Below are positions 7,650 through 14,103 of a DNA stretch of 64,000 nt, piece by piece. The position numbers and the translations under genes are program-made. Below the pieces are notes generated by a model, which ran no database searches, had not been told where the DNA came from, and saw nothing but the letters and a program-made list of their open reading frames with translations. The stretch lies in assembly GCF_016861975.1 (NCBI RefSeq), contig NZ_BOMB01000004.1:186001-250000 (forward strand). Direction: 5' to 3'. Source of the DNA: Actinocatenispora rupis. Its GTDB lineage: Bacteria; Actinomycetota; Actinomycetes; Mycobacteriales; Micromonosporaceae. Numbering within the stretch: the stretch's first letter is position 1; each line of letters starts with the position of its first letter.

Positions 7650-7753
7650 CCGCACCGTCCCGGGTCGCACCGGCGACGCCGCAGCCGGCGACCGGACCGT
7701 CGGTGCAGTCCCGCCGGGCCGGACGACCATCGCGGCGCGCGGGTATGCCTGGC

Positions 7754-8710
7754 ATGGTGTCGGGTATGGAGGGGCGATCGGATCGCCGGCCCCGCGCGGT
7801 CGGGCGACGCATCGGCTACGCCGAGTTGCCCGCCGCCGTACGCCGGTGGGTGGAGTCGCGGTTCGGGCCGGTGCTGCTCATGCGCGACCACGTCGGCGGC
7901 ATGTCGCCGGGATGTGCGTGCAGCCTGCGCACCGCCGACGGGCCGGCGCTGTTCGTCAAGGCCGTCGGCACCGAGCTCAACGAGCACACGGTGACGCTGT
8001 TCCGCCACGAGATCGGGCTGCTGCACCTGCTGGCGCCCGTGCCGTACCGGCCGGAGGTGCGTGGCGTGTGGGACCGCGACGGCTGGGTGGCGATCGTGCT
8101 GGAGCACGTCGACGGCCGGTTCCCGGATCTCGCCGCCGATGCCGACTTCACCGCGGTCGCCCGTACGATCACCGCGCAGGTCGCCGAGCTGACGCCACCG
8201 CCGACCGCGGTGGCCGCCCCGTCCCTCGCCACCACGGCCGAACGCTGGCTGCACCGGTGGACCGAGCTGCGGGCACGACCGGCGTGGTACCTGCCGGGCT
8301 GGGCCGCCGCCCGCGTCGACGACCTGCTGGACCGCGTACGCGAGCTGCCGCACCAGGTGCCCGCGACGACCCTGTGCCACTTCGACATCCGGGACGACAA
8401 CCTGCTGGTACGCGGGGACGGCCGGGCCGTGGTGCTCGACTGGGGCATGGCGCGGCTGGGCCCGGCCTGGACGGACCTGGTACTCCTCGCCGCGCAGCGG
8501 CCGACCGCCGCCGAGGCGCAGTACTGGCTCGAACGCTGGGTTGCGCCGGCCGACCAGGACGTGGTCACGAGCTTCCTCGTCGCGTTCGGCGGCTCGCAGG
8601 CGTGGAACGCCCGGCAGCCGACCCGGCCGTCGCTGCCGACGTACGGGGAGTTCTGCGCGGAGGACATGCGTCGACTGCTCGCCCTCGCCCGGCTGCGCCT
8701 GGACCGGTGA
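7754..8710 (+). CDS. Aminoglycoside phosphotransferase-like (APH) kinase
   Basis: About 318 residues with the APH/choline-kinase fold. The catalytic loop reads LCHFDIRDDNLLV (about 215-228; HxDxxxxN-type, with the catalytic Asp in HFD), followed by VLDWGMARLGPAWTDL (the metal-binding D-W-G/D motif). The N-lobe lysine is probably in ALFVKAVG. It would phosphorylate a small hydroxyl substrate; many such genes are not resistance determinants. The start is uncertain: in-frame ATGs occur at 7745, 7754 and 7766 and none has a strong ribosome site. The next gene is convergent. Confidence 0.8.
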   Translation: MVSGMEGRSDRRPRAVGRRIGYAELPAAVRRWVESRFGPVLLMRDHVGGMSPGCACSLRTADGPALFVKAVGTELNEHTVTLFRHEIGLLHLLAPVPYRPEVRGVWDRDGWVAIVLEHVDGRFPDLAADADFTAVARTITAQVAELTPPPTAVAAPSLATTAERWLHRWTELRARPAWYLPGWAAARVDDLLDRVRELPHQVPATTLCHFDIRDDNLLVRGDGRAVVLDWGMARLGPAWTDLVLLAAQRPTAAEAQYWLERWVAPADQDVVTSFLVAFGGSQAWNARQPTRPSLPTYGEFCAEDMRRLLALARLRLDR

Positions 8711-8800
8711 GCCGGTGACGGGCGCCGCCCACGCCCGACCCATCCACCGTCCAGTGTGGACAGACGGCGAGGGCTGGCAGGACAACCGATCCCGCGCCGG

Positions 8801-9982
8801 TCAGGCCGCTCGGTACAGGTGGTCGCTGGCGAGGCGTACGGCGCCGACGACGCCGGCACGGCCGCCGAGTTCGGACAGGGTGATGGGCAGGTTGCCGGTG
8901 GCCAGCGGCAGCGACGTGCGGTAGACGGCGCCGCGGATCTCGGCGAGCAGCGCGTGGCCGATGCTGGCGACGCCACCGCCGATCACGACGAGTCCCGGGT
9001 TGACGAAGCTGACCAGGCCGGCGAGCGCGTGGCCGAGCCGCTGGCCGCCCTCGCGGATCATCGCCACGGCCACCCCGTCGCCGGCGCTGGCCGCGTGCGT
9101 CACGTCGACCGCGCTCAGGTCGCCCGCCTCCGCGAGCCGCCGCGCGAGCACCGCGGACCGCCCGGTACGCGCCGCGGTCAGGGCCTGGGTGCGCAGCGCG
9201 GCACCGCCGAAGAACGCTTCGAGACAGCCGATGTTGCCGCAGGCGCAGACCGGCCCGTGCTCGTCGACGGACATGTGCCCGATGTCGCCGGCGCAGCCGT
9301 TGACGCCCCGGTACACCTCGCCGCGGACCACGATGCCGCAGCCGATCCCGGTACCGATCTTGACGAACAGGAAGTCGTCCACCGATCGGGCCACGCCGGC
9401 GTGCTTCTCGCCCAGCGCCATGATGTTCACGTCGTTGTCGACGAGTACCGGGCAGCCGAGGGCGGCGGCGAACGTGTCGCGCACCGGGAAGCGGTTCCAG
9501 CCCGGCATGATCGGCGGCGAGACCGGCACCCCGTCGGCGAACGACACCGGCCCCGGTACGCCGACGCCCGCACCGGCGAGCGGCGCGTCGTCCTCGTCCC
9601 GCAGTTCCCCGAGTACGGCCAGGGCGCGGGCGATCACCGCGTCCGGCCCGTCGCGTACGTCGACCGGCGCGGCGCGGTGCGACAGTACGTGGAGTTCGCC
9701 GTCGGTCAGGGCGACGTCGACGGACGTGGCGCCGATGTCGATGCCGGCGAAGCGGATCCGCCGCCCGACGCGGACGATCGCCGAGCGGCGGCCACCGCGC
9801 GAGTCCGCGTACCCGTCGGTGTCGAGGAGGCCGCGGTCGACGAGCCGGTCGATCTCGGCGGCGAGCTTGGAACGGGACAGGGCGACGGCGTCGCCGAGTT
9901 CGGCGCGGGAGCGGGGACCGTCGTCCCGCAGTCGCCGCATCAGCCGGGCCTGGTGCACGTTCTCGGGGCGGACCACGGTCAT
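8801..9982 (-). CDS. ROK-family transcriptional repressor (NagC/XylR type)
   Basis: A 393-residue protein. The N-terminal winged helix (about 1-75) includes MRRLRDDGPRSRAELGDAVAL then RSKLAAEIDRLVDRGLL. The ROK kinase-like domain (about 85-390) has the phosphate motif GIDIGATSVDVAL, VDNDVNIMALGE, and the zinc-binding ROK signature with GHMSVDE then CACGNIGCLE. Such proteins repress sugar genes and are released by a sugar or sugar phosphate. It is divergent from a three-gene sugar ABC operon, its probable target. The GTG-free ATG has an excellent GGAGGTGAG site. Whether it keeps kinase activity is unknown. Confidence 0.92.
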   Translation of the reverse strand: MTVVRPENVHQARLMRRLRDDGPRSRAELGDAVALSRSKLAAEIDRLVDRGLLDTDGYADSRGGRRSAIVRVGRRIRFAGIDIGATSVDVALTDGELHVLSHRAAPVDVRDGPDAVIARALAVLGELRDEDDAPLAGAGVGVPGPVSFADGVPVSPPIMPGWNRFPVRDTFAAALGCPVLVDNDVNIMALGEKHAGVARSVDDFLFVKIGTGIGCGIVVRGEVYRGVNGCAGDIGHMSVDEHGPVCACGNIGCLEAFFGGAALRTQALTAARTGRSAVLARRLAEAGDLSAVDVTHAASAGDGVAVAMIREGGQRLGHALAGLVSFVNPGLVVIGGGVASIGHALLAEIRGAVYRTSLPLATGNLPITLSELGGRAGVVGAVRLASDHLYRAA

Positions 9983-10082
9983 CTCACCTCCGCGCCGGGG
10001 CGCACGCCCGGATCCGGGAGTACGCGTCGAGCCGGGCAGTTCGTCCACTCAGCGTCGAAAGTACCGCACGGGGTGACACGAA

Positions 10083-10111
10083 TTCGCCTAGAGAAAGGAT
10101 GGCTTTCGCCT
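10083..10111. promoter_or_regulatory. Candidate ROK operator between repressor and ABC operon
   Basis: In the 300-bp divergent gap, TTCGCCT occurs as direct repeats at 10083-10089 and 10105-10111, exactly 22 bp (two helical turns) apart. GAAAG/CTTTC inverted arms lie at 10093-10097 and 10103-10107 between them. The position upstream of a -10-like TACGCT (10133-10138) suits repression. The remaining leader to 10283 shows no riboswitch fold that can be named. Confidence 0.4.
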
Positions 10112-10282
10112 GAGCCCGGCGTTACGCTGCCGGTCTGAGAGAGTTCGCCGGCCTCGGGCCCGTACTCCCCTTCCGGCCCCGGGGTCACGTTCGACGCCCA
10201 CCGGTCCCCTACTGCACCCCGGCTCGACGGCGCCCCGGGCTGCCCTCGGCCGCACGCACCCCAGCGCGTGAAGGAGGAGCAG

Positions 10283-11896
10283 ATGCGTACCCGAGGCTTC
10301 CCGCCCCCGGACACCGACCCGGCCGGTGCCGGCGCGTTGTTGTCGGTCGACGGGTTGGTCAAACAGTTCCCCGGGGTGCGCGCGCTCGACGGCGTCACCC
10401 TGTCCGTACGGCCGGGCGAGGTGCACTGCCTGCTCGGGCAGAACGGCGCCGGCAAGTCGACGCTGATCAAGGTGCTGTCCGGGGCGCACACCCCGGACGC
10501 GGGCATGATCCGGTGGCGCGGCCGGCCCGTCGCGTTCCCCACCCCGCTCGCCGCGCTGCGCGCCGGGCTGGCCACGATCTACCAGGAGCTGGATCTGGTC
10601 GACGGGTTGACCGTCGCGGAGAACGTGTTCCTCGGCCACGAGCGCTCCCGGTTCGGCTTCTCCTTGCGTACCAAGGGAAACGCGGAAGCGGCGGCGTTGC
10701 TGCGCCGGCTCGGGCATCCGGACATCGCGCCGGGCCGGCCCCTCGGTACGCTGCCCGCCGCGGGTCGGCAGATCGTCAGCATGGCCCGCGCCCTGTCGTA
10801 CGACGCGCGGCTGATCGTGATGGACGAGCCGTCCGCGGTGCTGGACGCGGGCGAGGTCGACACCCTGTTCCGGGTGGTACGCCAGCTCACCGCGGACGGC
10901 GTCGCCGTCGTGTACATCTCGCACCGGCTCGACGAGATCCGGCAGATCGGCGACCGGGTCACGGTGCTCAAGGACGGCCGCACCGTCGCCGCCGGGCTGC
11001 CCGCGCGCACCACGACCACCGCCGAGCTGGTACGGCTGATGACGGGCCGGACGGTGGAGTACGCGTTCGGCGAGCGCGCGGGTCCGGCGCGACGGCGGGA
11101 ACTGTTGCGGGTCAACGGGTTGGGCCGGGCCGGCGAGTTCGCCGACGTGTCCTTCACCGTCCACAGTGGAGAGATTGTGGGACTGGCCGGGCTGGTCGGC
11201 TCCGGCCGTACCGAGATCGTCGAGACCGTGTACGGCGCGCGCCGCCCCACCACCGGCACCGTCACCGTCGACGGCCGGCGGCTGCGCCCCGGCTCGGTAC
11301 GCGCCGCGGTCCGCGCCGGCCTCGGCCTGTGCCCGGAGGAACGCAAGAGCCAGGGCCTGTTCGGCGAGGATCCGGTGTACCGCAACGTGTCCGTGGCGAG
11401 CCTGGCCCGGTACGCGACCGCCGGGTTCGTCGCGCCCGCCCGCGAGCTGGCCGCCGCCGCGCGCGCCCTCACCGACCTCGACGTACGCCCGGGCGACCCG
11501 CGCCGGCCGGTGCGTACCCTCTCCGGTGGCAACCAGCAGAAGGTGGTGCTCGCCCGCTGGCTGGTCCGTGGCTGCCGCCTCCTCGTACTCGACGAGCCAA
11601 CCCGCGGCGTGGACGTCGGCGCGCGTACCGAGCTGTACCGGCTGATCCGGCGGCTCGCGGCGGACGGCGTCGGCGTCCTGCTGGTGTCCAGCGAGATCCC
11701 CGAGGTACTCGGCCTCGCCGACCGGGTACTCGTCGTCGCCGACGGCCGCGTCGTCCACGAGGCCCCCGCGGCCGACCTCACCGAGGCGGACGTCCTCGAC
11801 CTCGTCCTGGCGGAACGCGACACGAGCGGCTGGCAGCGAGCGAATCAGGGGCACAGCGCGGTCGTGCCTCATGACCGGAGCGAGGAGCCGACGTGA
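10283..11896 (+). CDS. Sugar ABC transporter ATPase (RbsA/MglA/XylG type, two NBDs)
   Basis: A 537-residue tandem ATPase for monosaccharide uptake. NBD1 (about 15-250) has Walker A GQNGAGKS and Walker B LIVMDEPSAVLD. NBD2 (about 260-510) has a degenerate Walker A (GLVGSGRTE), signature LSGGNQQKVVLARWL and Walker B LLVLDEPTRGVD. In NBD1 the usual LSGGQ-type signature is replaced by LPAAGRQIVSMARAL, as is common in this family. ATG 10283 follows AAGGAGGAG; an upstream GTG at 10268 lies before that site. It starts the operon of ATPase, permease and binding lipoprotein. The stop overlaps a duplicated leader element. Confidence 0.93.
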   Translation: MRTRGFPPPDTDPAGAGALLSVDGLVKQFPGVRALDGVTLSVRPGEVHCLLGQNGAGKSTLIKVLSGAHTPDAGMIRWRGRPVAFPTPLAALRAGLATIYQELDLVDGLTVAENVFLGHERSRFGFSLRTKGNAEAAALLRRLGHPDIAPGRPLGTLPAAGRQIVSMARALSYDARLIVMDEPSAVLDAGEVDTLFRVVRQLTADGVAVVYISHRLDEIRQIGDRVTVLKDGRTVAAGLPARTTTTAELVRLMTGRTVEYAFGERAGPARRRELLRVNGLGRAGEFADVSFTVHSGEIVGLAGLVGSGRTEIVETVYGARRPTTGTVTVDGRRLRPGSVRAAVRAGLGLCPEERKSQGLFGEDPVYRNVSVASLARYATAGFVAPARELAAAARALTDLDVRPGDPRRPVRTLSGGNQQKVVLARWLVRGCRLLVLDEPTRGVDVGARTELYRLIRRLAADGVGVLLVSSEIPEVLGLADRVLVVADGRVVHEAPAADLTEADVLDLVLAERDTSGWQRANQGHSAVVPHDRSEEPT

Positions 11897-11972
11897 GCGG
11901 GCGGCAGCGAGCGAACCGGGGCCACAGCGCGGTCCTGCCGCACCGGACGGAGCGGAGCGAGGAGCGGACATG
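11824..11972 (+). repeat. Tandem copies of a ribosome-site-bearing leader element
   Basis: Two similar units (about 11824-11894 and 11895-11971) share GGCAGCGAGCGAA, CACAGCGCGGTC and GGAGCGAGGAGC and each ends in TGAGCG. In unit 1 this junction forms the ATPase stop codon (TGA 11894-11896); in unit 2 it forms the permease start (ATGAGCG at 11970). The duplication has apparently lengthened the ATPase tail and supplied the next gene's ribosome site (GAGGAGCGG). Confidence 0.6.
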
Positions 11973-12998
11973 AGCGACGAGGTTGCGGTTCCGCCGGTGG
12001 ACGAGCACGCCCGGGTCGAACGGAGCGGCGGCGCGGGATCGACGTGGGGTGGCCGGCTCGCGGCCGTACGCGGGTTGGGACTGGTCGGCGTGCTCGTCGT
12101 ACTCGGCGTGGTCGGTGTGGTGACCACGCACGGCCGGTTCCTGACCGGCGGGAACCTCGTGAACATCCTGACGTCGTCGTCGATCGTCGGCGTGGTGACG
12201 GTCGGGATGACGTTCGTCATCATCGGCGGCGGCATCGACCTGTCCGTCGGCGCGCTCGTCGCGCTGGCGTCGGTGTGGGCGACGACGCTCGCCACGCAGT
12301 CCCTCGCCACCTCGTACGGCGCGTGGGTGATGGTGTTCTGCGCGATCGCGGTCGGCGTCGGATCGGGTCTGTTCAACGGGATCCTCATCGCGTACGGCAG
12401 GCTCGTGCCGTTCATCGTCACGCTCGGCATGATGGTCGCGGCGCGCGGACTCGCCCAGTCCATCTCCGACCGCAAGACGCAACTCGTGACGGTACAACCG
12501 ATCAACGCGATCGCGAGCGGCGAGCTGTTCGGCATCCCGCTGATGGTGTACCTGTTCGCCGCGGTCGTCGCGGTGGGCTGGATCGTGCTCAACCGCACCA
12601 CGTTCGGCCGGCGTACGTTCGCGGTCGGCGGCAACGCGGAGGCCGCCCGCCTCGCCGGCATCGACGTACGCCTGCACACCGCTCTGCTGTACGTGGTGTC
12701 CGGGCTGTGCTGCGGCATCGCCGCCATCATGATCATGGCGCTCACCACCACCGGCTCCAGTACCCACGGCGACCTGTACGAGCTGGACGCCATCGCCGCG
12801 GTCATCATCGGCGGCACCCTGCTGACCGGCGGGCGCGGCACATTGGTCGGCTCGATCCTCGGCGTCCTCGTCTTCACCACCATCACGAACCTGTTCGTAC
12901 TCAACAACCTGCCGACCGAGGTCCAGAACATCGCCAAGGGCCTGATCATCTTCGCCGCGGTCCTGCTGCAGCGGCGCGGCCGCGCCAGTTCCGCCTGA
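11970..12998 (+). CDS. Sugar ABC transporter permease (RbsC type)
   Basis: A 342-residue inner-membrane permease with eight to ten hydrophobic segments. The BPD_transp_2 signature region reads GRRTFAVGGNAEAARLAGI (about 208-226), and the ribose-permease motif GGGIDLSVGALVAL lies near 88-101. It would form a homodimer with the upstream tandem ATPase and receive sugar from the downstream lipoprotein. ATG 11970 follows a GAGGAGCGG site within the duplicated leader; frames further upstream are part of that repeat. Confidence 0.92.
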   Translation: MSDEVAVPPVDEHARVERSGGAGSTWGGRLAAVRGLGLVGVLVVLGVVGVVTTHGRFLTGGNLVNILTSSSIVGVVTVGMTFVIIGGGIDLSVGALVALASVWATTLATQSLATSYGAWVMVFCAIAVGVGSGLFNGILIAYGRLVPFIVTLGMMVAARGLAQSISDRKTQLVTVQPINAIASGELFGIPLMVYLFAAVVAVGWIVLNRTTFGRRTFAVGGNAEAARLAGIDVRLHTALLYVVSGLCCGIAAIMIMALTTTGSSTHGDLYELDAIAAVIIGGTLLTGGRGTLVGSILGVLVFTTITNLFVLNNLPTEVQNIAKGLIIFAAVLLQRRGRASSA

Positions 12999-13005
12999 CA
13001 GACTC

Positions 13006-13040
13006 GATCCCCGATCCCCGATCCCCGATCCCCGATCCCC
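13006..13040 (+). repeat. Five perfect tandem GATCCCC heptamers before the binding-protein gene
   Basis: GATCCCC is repeated five times without mismatch and ends one base before GAAGGAGC, the ribosome site of the substrate-binding lipoprotein gene (ATG 13054). Simple 7-nt arrays expand and contract by slippage, so the distance from the permease stop could vary between strains. Confidence 0.8.
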
Positions 13041-13053
13041 GAAGGAGCGCACC

Positions 13054-14100
13054 ATGACCGACCTGAACCGGCGGCGCCTGCTCGCGGGTGGCGCGATCAT
13101 CGGTACCGGCGGACTGCTCGCCGCCTGCACCGGCAACACCCCGAAGGAGAACGCCGGCGGTGCCGTCGACGCCGCGCGCGGCGACAACGCCAAAGCCGGA
13201 AAGCACGTCACCATCGGCTTCTCCGCGCCGCAGGCCGACCACGGCTGGGTCGCTGCCATCTCCAAGAACGCCGCCGCCGAGGCCAAGCAGTACTCGGACG
13301 TGACGTTCCAGCCGGTGGAGGCGACCAACGACGTCACCAAGCAGATCTCGTCCATCCAGACGCTGATCGACAAGAAGGTCGACGCGCTGGTCGTACTTCC
13401 GTTCGACGGCAAGGCGTTGACGGCGGTGGCGCGCAAGGCGATGGACGCCGGCATCCCGGTCGTGAACCTGGACCGGGTGTTCGACACGCCGCTGGGATAC
13501 CGGACGTGGATCGGCGGCGACAACTACGGCATGGGCCAGTCCGCCGGGGAGTACGTGGGGAAGCGGCTCAAGGACGCGGGCGTGGCCAAGCCGGTGATCG
13601 GCGAGGTGGCGGGGATCGACAACCTGGCGCTGACCCAGGACCGCAGCCGGGGTTTCAAGGAGGCGCTTGCCAAGTACGGCTACCGGGTGTCGATCCGGCA
13701 GTCCGCGCAGTTCACCGTCGAGTCCGGGCAGCAGGTCATGTCGAACATCCTGCAGGCCCGGCCGAAGCTCGACGCGGTGTGGAACCACGACGACGACCAG
13801 GGTGTGGGCGTGCTCGCCGCCGTCACGCAGGCGCACCGGTCCGAGTTCTTCATGGTCGGCGGCGCCGGTTCGGCCAACGCGATGCGCCTCATCAAGGCCG
13901 ACAAGTCGGTACTCAAGTGCACGGTCACGTACCCGCCGACGATGGCCGCGTCCGCGGTGTCGCTGGCGCGGCTCATCGCGCAGGGCCGCGGCATGAGCGA
14001 CCTGACCGAGCGCGAGGTACCGGCGTACATGGTGCTGGCGTCGGCCACCGTCACCAAGGACAACGTCGACCGGTACCTGCCGCTCGGCTTCGAGTCCTGA
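13054..14100 (+). CDS. Sugar ABC transporter substrate-binding lipoprotein (RbsB type)
   Basis: A 348-residue exported lipoprotein. The signal peptide begins MTDLNRRRLLAGG (twin-arginine-like RRR, with the pattern of the binding proteins that leave by Tat) and ends in the lipobox LLAAC, Cys25 being the lipid anchor. The mature protein has the periplasmic-binding fold type I: HVTIGFSAPQADHGWVAAIS, DALVVLPFDGKAL and GIPVVNLDRVFDTP are typical of ribose/xylose/galactose binders. It is the last gene of the ABC operon; its stop is 3 bp from that of the convergent PBP gene. The sugar cannot be fixed from sequence. Confidence 0.92.
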   Translation: MTDLNRRRLLAGGAIIGTGGLLAACTGNTPKENAGGAVDAARGDNAKAGKHVTIGFSAPQADHGWVAAISKNAAAEAKQYSDVTFQPVEATNDVTKQISSIQTLIDKKVDALVVLPFDGKALTAVARKAMDAGIPVVNLDRVFDTPLGYRTWIGGDNYGMGQSAGEYVGKRLKDAGVAKPVIGEVAGIDNLALTQDRSRGFKEALAKYGYRVSIRQSAQFTVESGQQVMSNILQARPKLDAVWNHDDDQGVGVLAAVTQAHRSEFFMVGGAGSANAMRLIKADKSVLKCTVTYPPTMAASAVSLARLIAQGRGMSDLTEREVPAYMVLASATVTKDNVDRYLPLGFES

Positions 14101-14103
14101 CGG

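Noticed and set aside
7754-8710. Antibiotic-resistance gene assignment for the APH-like kinase
   Set aside because: The fold is clear but nothing in the sequence or neighbourhood indicates an antibiotic substrate; most environmental members act on other molecules.
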